Shown here piece after piece: positions 42,317-51,239 of a stretch of DNA of 64,000 bases. Within the stretch, counting starts at the first letter, position 1. Each line of letters begins with the position of its first letter. The notes beneath the pieces were generated by a model, which was not told the DNA's origin, did no database searches, and saw nothing but the letters and a program-made list of their open reading frames with translations. A program made the translations under genes and the position numbers. The DNA lies in assembly GCF_027483985.1 (NCBI RefSeq), contig NZ_JAIXTJ010000050.1:62001-126000 (forward strand). Direction: 5' to 3'. This stretch comes from Flavobacterium sp. (lineage in GTDB: Bacteria; Bacteroidota; Bacteroidia; Flavobacteriales; Flavobacteriaceae).

Positions 42317-44230
42317 ATGAGCAATGCCATTTCACAGCGTGTAGCTGATTTTTTAAAGGAATATGAACCATTTAATTATTTGTCTTTTGATGATTTAATT
42401 AAAATTGCGAACACTATTCGTGTCATAAATCTCGAAAAACACAAAAGTTTATTTCAAATAAATGATGTGTTGCACGACACTTTTTATGTGGTAGCTTCGG
42501 GAGTTATTCATCTTACCGTAATTTCTGATGCTGAAGAAACGCTTTTGAATAAATGTTATGCTGGCGATATTTTTGGTTTACGTCCCTTTTTTGCCAAAAA
42601 TAATTATCAAATGACAGCCAAAGCTCGCGAAGAAAGTATTGTATATGCAATTCCAATTGCTACCTTCAAACCTTTTGTGGCTCAAAACTCTAATGTTTTA
42701 GATTTTTTACTAGAAAGTTTCGCCGCAAATACTAAAGGTAATTTAGACAATCAAAACAATGGTTTGATTTCTGACAATGTTAGTTTTTCTGAAAATCAGT
42801 CGGATATGTTGTATTTCCAATCCTTGGCTTACAACAAAACGCCTCTGAAAATCACTAGTAACACAATGATTAAAGATGCAGCGCAATTAGTGACTGAAAA
42901 TATGTTAGACAGTGTCTTGATTACTGAAAATAGTTTTCCGGTTGGAATTGTAACCGACAAAGATTTTCGTTCTAAAGTTGCTACAGGTCGTGTTGCTTTT
43001 TCTAACTCTATTGATAAAATAATGGCTTCACCGGTTGTTACAGTTACTGAAAATATTTCGGTGGCTGAGGCACAATTGGTTATGTTAAAATATGGTGTTA
43101 CTCATTTGTGCGTAACCCACGATGGTACAGATAAATCTGATATTAAAGGAATTATTTCTGAACACGATTTGGTTGTTGCTCAAGCCAATAATCCAGGCGT
43201 TTTGCTTAAAGAAATTAAACGTTCTCAAACGGCCAAAGAACTTAAATTAGTTAGAGATAAATTAGCTGATATCATTCAATCATCGCTTAACAAAAATATT
43301 CCGCTTACACATATTAATAGTATTGCAGGTGAAATTACTCTAGCTATTGTTAAACGCGCTGTGGAACAATCTATTTTAGATTTGGGCTCACCTCCTGCTC
43401 GATTTGCGTGGTTAAGCATTGGTAGTCAAGGTCGTAAAGAGCAACTTCTTTTGACAGATCAAGATAGTATTTTAATTTTTGAAGATGTTTCAGCTGACAA
43501 ATACCGTGATGTAAAAGATTATTTCTTAAAACTGGCTAAGAAAACTACTGCAACCCTCGAAAAAGTAGGTTTTATTCCTTGTCCTCAAGGTCATATGGGT
43601 AGCAATATGCTTTGGTGTAAATCACTGACTGACTGGAGTAAACAATATAATAATTGGATGAATACTCCAGGTGAAAATTCTAATGAAATTAGCAGTGTGT
43701 TCTTCGATTATGAAATTGCTTTTGGCGAACAAAAAATTGAAGATGCTATAACTGATGTGATATTTAAAGATGCCAAAAACAAAGTATTATTTTATGATTA
43801 TCTTGGAAACGATGCTTTGAAGAAACCAGCGCCTTTAAACTTTTTTAAGAAATTCAATCTCGAAGAAGATGGCGAATTTAAAGGTAAATTTGATATAAAA
43901 ACCCGTGCTTTAATGCCACTTATTGATGGTGCAAGATTGCTTGTAATGAGTAATAACATTCGCGGTATAAACAGTACTTATTTAAGATACAAACAATTAG
44001 CAATGATTGATCCTAAATTTTCAGAAATTTATTTGAATTGTGCAGATGCTTTTTTGGTTTTATCTAAATTTAGAGTTTTAGAAGGATTGAAAAATGATAG
44101 TTCAGGTCAATACATCAATTTGGAGGAATTAAATAAAGTTGATAGAGAGAAATTAAAAAATGCTCTTGCGCCTATGCGTGAGCTTGAAGAATTGATAAAA
44201 GATAAATTTCAACTTACACAATTTTCATAA
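42317..44230 (+). CDS. cNMP-binding, CBS and DUF294 nucleotidyltransferase protein
   Basis: A 637-residue cytoplasmic signalling protein. In order: a cyclic-nucleotide-binding domain (about 10-130, with GDIFGLRPFF), two CBS domains (about 170-300, ending GIISEHDLVVAQ), a DUF294 nucleotidyltransferase (LSIGSQGRKEQLLLTDQDS, a GS-x-GR-E...D-x-D site) and a C-terminal substrate-binding domain. Its relatives look like uridylyltransferases that respond to nucleotides. The ORF-track start at 42227 adds 30 residues spanning the promoter; I use ATG 42317. An exonuclease-like gene follows 3 bp later. Confidence 0.9.
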   Translation: MSNAISQRVADFLKEYEPFNYLSFDDLIKIANTIRVINLEKHKSLFQINDVLHDTFYVVASGVIHLTVISDAEETLLNKCYAGDIFGLRPFFAKNNYQMTAKAREESIVYAIPIATFKPFVAQNSNVLDFLLESFAANTKGNLDNQNNGLISDNVSFSENQSDMLYFQSLAYNKTPLKITSNTMIKDAAQLVTENMLDSVLITENSFPVGIVTDKDFRSKVATGRVAFSNSIDKIMASPVVTVTENISVAEAQLVMLKYGVTHLCVTHDGTDKSDIKGIISEHDLVVAQANNPGVLLKEIKRSQTAKELKLVRDKLADIIQSSLNKNIPLTHINSIAGEITLAIVKRAVEQSILDLGSPPARFAWLSIGSQGRKEQLLLTDQDSILIFEDVSADKYRDVKDYFLKLAKKTTATLEKVGFIPCPQGHMGSNMLWCKSLTDWSKQYNNWMNTPGENSNEISSVFFDYEIAFGEQKIEDAITDVIFKDAKNKVLFYDYLGNDALKKPAPLNFFKKFNLEEDGEFKGKFDIKTRALMPLIDGARLLVMSNNIRGINSTYLRYKQLAMIDPKFSEIYLNCADAFLVLSKFRVLEGLKNDSSGQYINLEELNKVDREKLKNALAPMRELEELIKDKFQLTQFS

Positions 44231-44233
44231 TTT

Positions 44234-44827
44234 ATGCTTGATTGGTTAAAAAATATAAACAAAGAACATCCTGAATTCTGGAAAAAGTATTTATCTAAAT
44301 TTGATAAAAAACCTTCAAGATATATTGCGCTATCGGTTGACACTACTGGATTAAATCCTAAAAAAGATGTGATTTTGTCTTTGGGTTCTATCGGTATAGA
44401 AAAAGACACGATTCATATTGGTGATGTTTTTGAAGTAACGATTCCGCAATACAAATTTTTGCACGATAATAATTTATCTAATGATTTTTTATTAGAGTCA
44501 GAACAACCAAAATTATCTGAAGTTCAGGCTATTGAAAAATTGATAGATTTTATAGGAAATGCTACGTTAGTCGGACATCGAATCAATTTTGATGTCGAAA
44601 TGATTAATGAGGCTTTAGAAAAATTATCTTGTGGCAGATTGAAAAATGAAGCTTTAGATATTGAAGTGATGTATAAAAAGCTACACGACATTAATGACAA
44701 AAACTTTTCTTTGGATGAATTAAGTCATATTTTTAAAATTTCGAAAACCGAAAGAATATCAACCACAGATGATGCTTACACGATAGCGTTATTGTTTTTG
44801 AAATTAAAATCAAGATTAGGATTGTAA
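44234..44827 (+). CDS. DnaQ-like 3'-5' exonuclease-fold protein with altered catalytic motifs
   Basis: A 197-residue RNase T/DnaQ-fold protein. Motif I, normally DTETTGL, reads SVDTTGL, so the first Asp is Ser and the Glu is Asp. Motif II is intact (GHRINFDVEM). Motif III, normally HxAxxDA, reads ISTTDDAYT, without the histidine. The fold call is safe, but enzyme activity is doubtful. It is coupled to the CBS/DUF294 gene, an arrangement recalled from other Bacteroidota. Its 3' end overlaps the convergent phosphopantetheinyl transferase gene by 12 bp. Confidence 0.85.
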   Translation: MLDWLKNINKEHPEFWKKYLSKFDKKPSRYIALSVDTTGLNPKKDVILSLGSIGIEKDTIHIGDVFEVTIPQYKFLHDNNLSNDFLLESEQPKLSEVQAIEKLIDFIGNATLVGHRINFDVEMINEALEKLSCGRLKNEALDIEVMYKKLHDINDKNFSLDELSHIFKISKTERISTTDDAYTIALLFLKLKSRLGL

Positions 44828-45301
44828 AAAATAACTTTTTTCGAAAGCTCCGTGGTGACTTTTGGTAGCAGCATAAAATTTTGAATTTAACTTGAAATAT
44901 GGAATTTCGTTGATTTTTACAAGTTTTTTAGCATCGGTGATTTCTATAATTTTACTAAATTTTTCCTTGCTAAGTACCGCTATTGAATGAATAAATTCTT
45001 GCGATGTTTCTGTAGTTGTAAAAAATGCATCGTTTTGATATACTACAATCCCATTGTCATTATCAGTATTTAAACATTCAATTTTTTTTGGATAATAACC
45101 GCGTTTACCATTTTGTTGAAGTATGATTTTATAAACGGCCTCTTTCCTACTCCATAAATTCCAAACCATCTCATTCGGATTTGAACTTTTTGAAATGAAT
45201 TCTTGTTCTAAATCAGTAAAGATTTTAGAAAGATAACCTTTTCTTTTCCAATTACTTTGAGTTGATGCTAATCCTAAATCAACTACATCGTTGCCTATCA
45301 T
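44816..45301 (-). CDS. 4'-phosphopantetheinyl transferase
   Basis: A 161-residue enzyme that would load the phosphopantetheine arm of CoA onto the neighbouring acyl carrier protein. The magnesium-binding MIGNDVVDLGLA and the core WSRKEAVYKIILQQNG are seen. It is nearer to the AcpS/Sfp single-domain type than to two-domain Sfp. It is the last gene of the type III PKS operon and overlaps the acyl carrier protein gene by one base. Confidence 0.9.
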   Translation of the reverse strand: MIGNDVVDLGLASTQSNWKRKGYLSKIFTDLEQEFISKSSNPNEMVWNLWSRKEAVYKIILQQNGKRGYYPKKIECLNTDNDNGIVVYQNDAFFTTTETSQEFIHSIAVLSKEKFSKIIEITDAKKLVKINEIPYFKLNSKFYAATKSHHGAFEKSYFLQS

Positions 45302-45735
45302 TATTGTGCCAATTTAGCTTCAATTATGTCTAAAGCCGATTGAACATCAACCATTTTTTCCATCGAAACAGTATCAATTTCGATTTTATAATAATCTTCA
45401 ATATCTAAAATTACGTCTACCAAATTGGCAGAATTGATTTGTAAATCTTTTATAAAATCAGTTGATTCTGAGAGGTTTTCAAAAGCTTCTTGATTATTTA
45501 TATAAGGTTTTACAATGGTTTTTAATTGCTCAATTACTTCTGATTTATTCATTTTTTGTGGGATTTCAATTTGTGTTTTGAAAGTGTTTTTTATAAATTG
45601 TTTTTCATAGTGCCGGTTGCGTCTAGTCTTCTTTTCATTCGCACGTTTAGCATTTCTTTTATCATTGATGATTTCATTCAATCGGTTTAAGTCATCAACT
45701 TCTTTGATATCGTTAAGTGAATTACGTTTTGGCAT
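45301..45735 (-). CDS. Acyl carrier protein with a basic N-terminal extension
   Basis: The C-terminal 83 residues from MNKSEVIEQL are a normal acyl carrier protein, with the phosphopantetheine serine in DLQINSANLVD. The frame is open for a further 61 codons upstream, encoding a very basic segment (RNAKRANEKKTRRNRHYEK). The protein may start at 45735 as a fusion or at 45552 as a standard ACP. The extension has coding character, so I keep the long form. It sits between the ketosynthase and the transferase that should activate it. Confidence 0.82.
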   Translation of the reverse strand: MPKRNSLNDIKEVDDLNRLNEIINDKRNAKRANEKKTRRNRHYEKQFIKNTFKTQIEIPQKMNKSEVIEQLKTIVKPYINNQEAFENLSESTDFIKDLQINSANLVDVILDIEDYYKIEIDTVSMEKMVDVQSALDIIEAKLAQ

Positions 45736-45791
45736 AATAAAAATACTAAATTTTAATTTGAAATCCTAATTTAAGAATACTGTTAGTACCG

Positions 45792-45816
45792 CTAAATTTA
45801 ACAATTGTTAATTTAG
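45792..45816. repeat. Inverted repeat between ketosynthase and ACP genes
   Basis: CTAAATTTAAC and GTTAATTTAG face each other around AATT with one bulged base. There is no T run on the minus strand, so it is more likely a regulatory or processing site than a terminator. It lies in the only long gap (91 bp) of the operon. Confidence 0.5.
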
Positions 45817-45826
45817 TGCAAAAAAT

Positions 45827-47095
45827 CTATTTGTATTTTCTAAAAATAACACATCCATTAACATCACCAAAACCAAAACTAGCTTTGACAACACAATTTA
45901 TTTCACGTTCAATTAATTGCATTGGAATTTTAGTTTCAGAAATTAAGGCAGTTATATCTGGATTCAAATCTTCACAATTACTATTCGGAAAAACAAATCC
46001 GTGATAAATTTGCAATACTGATGCTACACTTTCTACACTTCCAGCACCAGAAAGGCAATGACCAACTGTAGATTTCAGTGAATTTATATACGGAAAATCA
46101 GTTCCTTTTCTACCTAGCGCTTCGGACCAATTTTTAATTTCTACGCTGTCTTTTGATGTGGCTGTCAAATGTCCGTTAATAACATCAATATCCTTTGTAG
46201 TAATCCCTGAATTAGTAATGGCATCTACAATACATCTTTGAACCGCAACCGAGTTTGGTGCTGTCATAGTTCCTTCACCACGTTGTCCGCCAGAATTTAC
46301 AGTTCCTCCAAGAATTTCGGCATAAATTTTAGCACCACGATTTAAAGCCGTTTCTAAATCTTCAATAATTAAAGCTCCTGCTCCACTTCCTGGCACAAAT
46401 CCCGAAGCAGTTGCACTCATTGGTCTAGAACCTTTTTCTGGTGTTTGATTGTGTTTATAAGTACAAACCTTCATAGCATCAAATCCACCCCAAATGTATG
46501 GTCCTGAATCACTTGTACTTCCAGCGATAATTCGTTTGGCTTGACCCGATTTTATGCGTTCGTAAGCCATCAAAATACTTTCTGTTCCTGTGGTACAAGC
46601 TGACGAATTGGTAGTTACTTGATTTCCTAATCCTAATTTCCCACCGATGTAAGCACTTACGCCCGAATTCATTGTTTGAGCTACAGCTGTACTTCCTAAT
46701 CTTCGGGTTTGAAAATCGTCTATTTTGTAAATACTTTCTCTAAATTTATCGATTCCTGAAGTTCCAGTTCCGAAAATGGTTCCCGAATCCCAATCTGGAT
46801 TTTCATTATTTTCAATAGTTAATCCTGCATCTTTCCAAGCGTCGATTGCTGCAATTACGCCATATAATATTCCAGAGGAATTAAAATTTCGTAATTCTAA
46901 TTCGGTAAAATAATTAAGAGCCATTTCGGTGCTAATCTCAGGTTTTCCCGATATCTGACACGAAAATTGAAGGCGTTCTAATTCGGCATCGTGTTTAATT
47001 CCAGAGATTCCGTTTTTGATGGCGTTTGTAAATGCATCAAGTCCTACTCCATTTGGTGCGACAATTCCCAAACCTGTTATTACAACTCTTTTCAT
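45827..47095 (-). CDS. Beta-ketoacyl-ACP synthase (KAS II-like)
   Basis: A 422-residue condensing enzyme with the full Cys-His-His set: NSSACTTGTES, GHLTATSKDSVE and KSTVGHCLSGAGSVE. It would elongate an acyl-ACP to supply the starter or side chain for the type III PKS. It starts 6 bp after the dehydratase gene. It differs from housekeeping FabF at the second active-site motif (GHLTATS in place of HGTST), which suggests a specialised role. Confidence 0.9.
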   Translation of the reverse strand: MKRVVITGLGIVAPNGVGLDAFTNAIKNGISGIKHDAELERLQFSCQISGKPEISTEMALNYFTELELRNFNSSGILYGVIAAIDAWKDAGLTIENNENPDWDSGTIFGTGTSGIDKFRESIYKIDDFQTRRLGSTAVAQTMNSGVSAYIGGKLGLGNQVTTNSSACTTGTESILMAYERIKSGQAKRIIAGSTSDSGPYIWGGFDAMKVCTYKHNQTPEKGSRPMSATASGFVPGSGAGALIIEDLETALNRGAKIYAEILGGTVNSGGQRGEGTMTAPNSVAVQRCIVDAITNSGITTKDIDVINGHLTATSKDSVEIKNWSEALGRKGTDFPYINSLKSTVGHCLSGAGSVESVASVLQIYHGFVFPNSNCEDLNPDITALISETKIPMQLIEREINCVVKASFGFGDVNGCVIFRKYK

Positions 47096-47101
47096 TTGAT
47101 T

Positions 47102-47533
47102 TTAGATTTGAATGATACCCGCGATTGTTCCTCTACAAACTTCAATTCCATCATTATTTATCATTCGAACTTTACATTTTAATTTTCCGAATCGGAAATA
47201 TATTTTTTCAGAAATCACCTTTATTTTCTCTGAAGGAAATACAGGTTTCAAAAATTCAATTTCAGAAGAAGTTAATGCTATTTTAGTTTCAAAATTGAAA
47301 TCAGTATTCAAAAGATAAATTCCTAAACACACAACGCCAATTTGAGCCATAGTTTCTGTCAAAATGACACCTGGCGTGACCGGATTATTTTTAAAATGAC
47401 CTTTGTAAAAATCTGAATTAGAATCAAATGTATACGTTCCTTCTACTCCATTTTCTGATATTGAAGTGATTTCATCAACAAACAAAAAAGGTTTTGAATA
47501 AGGTAGTTTTGATATGATTTCTTCGTTTGTCAT
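47102..47533 (-). CDS. FabZ-like 3-hydroxyacyl-ACP dehydratase
   Basis: A 143-residue hotdog-fold protein with LPYSKPFLFVDEITSI and the catalytic GHFKNNPVTPGVILTETMAQ. Length and motifs match FabZ-type dehydratases. Housekeeping FabZ is fused to LpxC at 6295, so this copy is probably dedicated to the polyketide/lipid operon. No ketoreductase or enoyl reductase is in the operon, so those steps would use the primary fatty acid enzymes such as FabG. Confidence 0.9.
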   Translation of the reverse strand: MTNEEIISKLPYSKPFLFVDEITSISENGVEGTYTFDSNSDFYKGHFKNNPVTPGVILTETMAQIGVVCLGIYLLNTDFNFETKIALTSSEIEFLKPVFPSEKIKVISEKIYFRFGKLKCKVRMINNDGIEVCRGTIAGIIQI

Positions 47534-47563
47534 TTTTTTAACCTATGAATTAGTAATGGTATT

Positions 47564-48616
47564 TTAAAACTCAATTAATATTCGTTGCGCAGTAAAACCT
47601 GGTCCGAAACTTAAAAGCAAACCTTTCTCTCCAGCTTTAGGTTTTTTATCTATAAATCGTTCTAAAACATATAAAACGGTTGCACTCGACATATTTCCAT
47701 ACAATCTTAAAACTTCTTTGGTATCGTCAATATTTTTGCCAGATTCAGAGAATAATTCTTCAACGGTTTGTACGATTTTTTTTCCGCCAGGATGAAATAT
47801 TAAATGATCGATATCATTGATAGTCAAGTTGTTTTTTTCTAAAAAAGGATGAATAAACAGCGGAAAATGTTCGGCAATCGTTTCAGGAACTTCAATATCA
47901 AGTACCATTTTTAATCCTGAATTAGTCATTTCAAAACCCATCATATGTTCGTTATCATAAAAATGATACATCGATTCATCAAGGATTTTCGGACCTTTAT
48001 CCTTCTCATCTGATGAAAGTAAAACACAAGCTGAACCATCACCAAATATGGCTGAACTCACAATATTTGCCATCGAAAAATCATCCAATTGAAAAGTTGC
48101 TGTTGGACTTTCGACCGCAATTACTGCTGCCTTTTTATTCGGATTTGCTTCTAGGAATTTTTTGGCATAAATCATTCCAGATATTCCGGCAACGCATCCC
48201 ATTTCAGTCACAGGTAATCTTACAATATCTTGTCTTAATCCGAGTTTATTAATCAAATAAGCATCAAGCGATGGAATCATAATCCCAGTGCAACTAACTG
48301 TAATGATGTAATCTAAATTGGTTGGTTTCCAATTGGCTTTTTCAAGTGCTTTTGTGAGGACTTTTTCGCCTAATTTTATTACTTCTCTAACGTATATTTG
48401 ATTTCGTTCTTCAAAAGATGTTTTAGTAAAAACCTCAATCGGATCCATTATTGAATAGCGTTTATCGACATTGGCACCTTCAAAAATCTTTTTCACTTTT
48501 TTGATAAAACGTTCCTCTTGTCCTATTAACCAAGCATCTAGAAAAGGCATTATTTCAGCAGTTTCTCTAGAAAATTCTGGAAGTTGTTTGGCTACAGTTA
48601 CTATTTTTACACTCAT
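47564..48616 (-). CDS. Type III polyketide synthase
   Basis: A 350-residue chalcone-synthase-fold enzyme. The catalytic triad is complete: Cys in VTEMGCVAGISGMIYAK, His in LIFHPGGKKI and Asn in LYGNMSSATVLYVLE. It would extend an acyl starter with malonyl-CoA and cyclise it to a resorcinol or pyrone. The methyltransferase and FAD oxidoreductase genes directly upstream recall the SrsABC set of Streptomyces griseus that makes methylated alkylresorcinols and quinones. The product here is not known. Confidence 0.93.
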   Translation of the reverse strand: MSVKIVTVAKQLPEFSRETAEIMPFLDAWLIGQEERFIKKVKKIFEGANVDKRYSIMDPIEVFTKTSFEERNQIYVREVIKLGEKVLTKALEKANWKPTNLDYIITVSCTGIMIPSLDAYLINKLGLRQDIVRLPVTEMGCVAGISGMIYAKKFLEANPNKKAAVIAVESPTATFQLDDFSMANIVSSAIFGDGSACVLLSSDEKDKGPKILDESMYHFYDNEHMMGFEMTNSGLKMVLDIEVPETIAEHFPLFIHPFLEKNNLTINDIDHLIFHPGGKKIVQTVEELFSESGKNIDDTKEVLRLYGNMSSATVLYVLERFIDKKPKAGEKGLLLSFGPGFTAQRILIEF

Positions 48617-48623
48617 TATTATT

Positions 48624-49340
48624 TTATCTACTTTTCTTAATTATCCATTGGTATCTAAAAGCCCATTTCCATTGCAAACTGTAATTTTTCAAATTTAATT
48701 CTTTTGAAAATTCTTCTAATTCTTGTTTTTTAAATCCGCGTAATATCGAAACTAATCCATCGTCACGTGACATCGAATTTAATTTGAAAACAAAACAAAC
48801 CGCTTGAAATAATCTATAAGCGATCTTACTTCGATGCAAATCATTGATTACAATTCCAATAGAAGAATTATCATAAAACTGTTTTACTAATTTTATAATT
48901 TCTTCATTTTTAAAATGATGTAAAGTTAAAGTGCACAATACAATATCGTATTTTACTTCATCAAATTGTTTACTAAATATATCAATAATTTCATAAGAAA
49001 TATTTGGATAATGATTGGATAGATTTTTAGCGTGATTTATTGTAAATGCATTGGCATCAATTCCGATTAATTTAAAATTATAACCATTGGCATCGCCATA
49101 TTCTGCAATGTAGCGCAACATATCTCCATTGCCACATCCAATATCAGCTATAGTAATTTCGGTATTTTTATCTTTATTTTTTAGAAGTGTTTTAACTCCT
49201 TGTAAAGTTAATTGGTTTCCGCCCAAAAGTTGGTTTATTTTGGCAATTTTATCCAAAGCATCTTGCAAAACTTCGCCTTCTAGTTCGAAGTCGTCCATTA
49301 TTTCAGATTCGTTGGTTCTATATTTGGTATTTATTGTCAT
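48624..49340 (-). CDS. SAM-dependent methyltransferase
   Basis: A 238-residue class I methyltransferase with the SAM motif IADIGCGNGDMLRYIAEYG, the following acidic IGIDANAF, and VLCTLTLHHFKNEEI. It lies between the FAD oxidoreductase (stop and start adjacent) and the type III PKS (7 bp), so it probably methylates the polyketide product, like SrsB. The acceptor is inferred. Confidence 0.9.
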   Translation of the reverse strand: MTINTKYRTNESEIMDDFELEGEVLQDALDKIAKINQLLGGNQLTLQGVKTLLKNKDKNTEITIADIGCGNGDMLRYIAEYGDANGYNFKLIGIDANAFTINHAKNLSNHYPNISYEIIDIFSKQFDEVKYDIVLCTLTLHHFKNEEIIKLVKQFYDNSSIGIVINDLHRSKIAYRLFQAVCFVFKLNSMSRDDGLVSILRGFKKQELEEFSKELNLKNYSLQWKWAFRYQWIIKKSR

Positions 49341-50453
49341 TTAAATTGGTTTACCGTGTGTTTTTTTAATTATAACTGAAAGTAATGAAGGAAACAGCAT
49401 TAGAATTTTCATTACAAACTGTGCTAAATTTTCTTGTTGAAGCAATTTTCCTAAAAGTCTTCCTAATTTTAATCTGCTTTTGAAATTAGTATTCCATTTG
49501 TGGGTATAATTTGCTTCCATTTGTGTTCTGGAAATTTTGTTTTTTAAATAATCTGTGACTTCTTCAGAAGCTAGTTTTGCGCTGTGAATTGCCATTGCCA
49601 TTCCGTTTCCGCATAACGGATGTATCAAACCAGCCGTATCACCAATCATCAAAATATGATTTTCAACACTTTGTTTTTCTTCAAATGAAATCTGACTAAT
49701 CGTTAGTGGTTTCTCAAATTTTAATATGGCAGTATCAAATATTTTCTTCAAATTTGGATTTTCACTAACCACTTTTTCTTGATATTCTTCAATGTTTTTG
49801 TGTTTTTTAAAAGATTTATAATCCGATAAATAACAGATGTTCACTAAACTATTTTGAATTTTTGAAACACCGCAATAACCACCTTTAAAATGATGTAATC
49901 CAACTAAATCATCGGGAAAATCCATTTGATAATGTGCTTTTACACCAAGCCATTCCGATTTGTTATTTATAAATTTACGTTTAAATTTTAAATCTAGATT
50001 AGAACGTTTGCCAAAAGCACCGAGAACAATTTTAGATTCATAGCTGTTTTCATTGGTAGAAATTTCAAAATGATCATCCTTAAATACTACATCGTTTACT
50101 GTATCTTTAATTACTTTACAACCCATTTTAAGAGCTTCATTAAAAAGGTAAGCATCTAAACAATAGCGACTTATTCCGAAACCGCCTAAAGGTAAAATTG
50201 TTTCTATTTTTTTACCTGAAACTAAAGAAAATGAAAGCTTATCAATTTTTTTTGGTTGAAGTGATTCAATATTTAAGTGCAATGATTTTAAATAATCAAG
50301 TACTTCATTAGAAATATATTCGCCACAAACCTTGTGTTTTGGATAAGTGTTTTTTTCAATAATAAGTACAGAAAAACCGTTTTTAGCAAGATGAATTCCA
50401 GAAATTAATCCGGCCAAACCTCCACCAATTATAGTTATTTCTGAATTTATCAT
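49341..50453 (-). CDS. FAD-dependent oxidoreductase (geranylgeranyl reductase/hydroxylase type)
   Basis: About 370 residues with the N-terminal FAD motif IIGGGLAGLISGIHLAKNG, KHKVCGEYISNE, and the second FAD motif MIGDTAGLIHPLCGNGMAMA. This is the flavoprotein monooxygenase/reductase family to which SrsC-like hydroxylases belong. It is the first gene of the operon. I prefer ATG 50453 (MINSEITIIGGG) over the ORF-track start at 50477. The intergenic region to the divergent SGNH hydrolase gene is about 100 bp. Confidence 0.88.
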   Translation of the reverse strand: MINSEITIIGGGLAGLISGIHLAKNGFSVLIIEKNTYPKHKVCGEYISNEVLDYLKSLHLNIESLQPKKIDKLSFSLVSGKKIETILPLGGFGISRYCLDAYLFNEALKMGCKVIKDTVNDVVFKDDHFEISTNENSYESKIVLGAFGKRSNLDLKFKRKFINNKSEWLGVKAHYQMDFPDDLVGLHHFKGGYCGVSKIQNSLVNICYLSDYKSFKKHKNIEEYQEKVVSENPNLKKIFDTAILKFEKPLTISQISFEEKQSVENHILMIGDTAGLIHPLCGNGMAMAIHSAKLASEEVTDYLKNKISRTQMEANYTHKWNTNFKSRLKLGRLLGKLLQQENLAQFVMKILMLFPSLLSVIIKKTHGKPI

Positions 50454-50512
50454 ATTCAGTAAAATTAGGGATTTCATTTAATTAAATGTTACATAAATAA
50501 AGTAATTTATTA

Positions 50513-50520
50513 TAAATTTG
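50513..50520 (+). promoter_or_regulatory. -7 box TAAATTTG for the SGNH hydrolase gene
   Basis: Exact TAnnTTTG match 36 bp before the ATG at 50557. No equally good box was found for the divergent polyketide operon. Confidence 0.5.
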
Positions 50521-50556
50521 AAAAATAATAGTACATTGTTTCCTTAAATAAGGAAT

Positions 50557-51231
50557 ATGAAATATTACTTTGCATTGTTATTATTAGTAACACAATTTAC
50601 ACTTTATAGTCAACAAGATATGGTTAAAGATTGGGCAAACATAAAAAAATATAGTACTGAAAATGAAAGCATTATGGCTCCGAAAAATACTTCGGCAAAT
50701 GTTGTTTTTATGGGCGATTCGATAACCGAGTTTTGGAAAGTTAATGATCATAACTTTTTTAGTTCCAATAATTTTATCAATCGAGGAATTAGCGGACAAA
50801 CTACACCTCAAATGTTGCTGCGTTTTAGACAAGATGTTCTTAATTTAAAACCATCTACTGTTGTTATTCTTGCAGGAATCAATGATATAGCTGAAAATAC
50901 TGGACCAATCACATTAGAACAAATTATGGACAATATTAGTTCGATGGTAGCATTGGCAAAAGCAAATAAAATTAAAGTAATTCTTTGTTCCGTGCTTCCG
51001 GCAAATAAGTTTAATTGGAATCCAAAATTGCAACCAGCCGACAAAGTAATTGAGTTAAATCAAATGATTGCAGCGTATGCTGATAAAAATAAAATCACTT
51101 ATGTAGATTATTACAAAGCAATGGTTGATGAAAATAAAGGTTTACAAAAACAATTTGGCGAAGATGGTGTCCATCCAAATTTAGATGGATATAAAGTGAT
51201 GGAAGATTTATTATTAAAATCAATTTTATAA
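50557..51231 (+). CDS. Exported SGNH/GDSL hydrolase
   Basis: A 224-residue secreted esterase or lysophospholipase-like enzyme. A signal peptide (YFALLLLVTQFTLYSQQ) precedes the nucleophile block VFMGDSITEFW, the glycine and asparagine blocks (NRGISGQTT, AGINDIAENTG), and the catalytic Asp-His in EDGVHPNLDGY. Substrates may be acylated sugars or lipids. It is followed 8 bp later by a membrane protein gene, so the two are co-transcribed. Confidence 0.9.
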   Translation: MKYYFALLLLVTQFTLYSQQDMVKDWANIKKYSTENESIMAPKNTSANVVFMGDSITEFWKVNDHNFFSSNNFINRGISGQTTPQMLLRFRQDVLNLKPSTVVILAGINDIAENTGPITLEQIMDNISSMVALAKANKIKVILCSVLPANKFNWNPKLQPADKVIELNQMIAAYADKNKITYVDYYKAMVDENKGLQKQFGEDGVHPNLDGYKVMEDLLLKSIL

Positions 51232-51239
51232 TTAAGATT

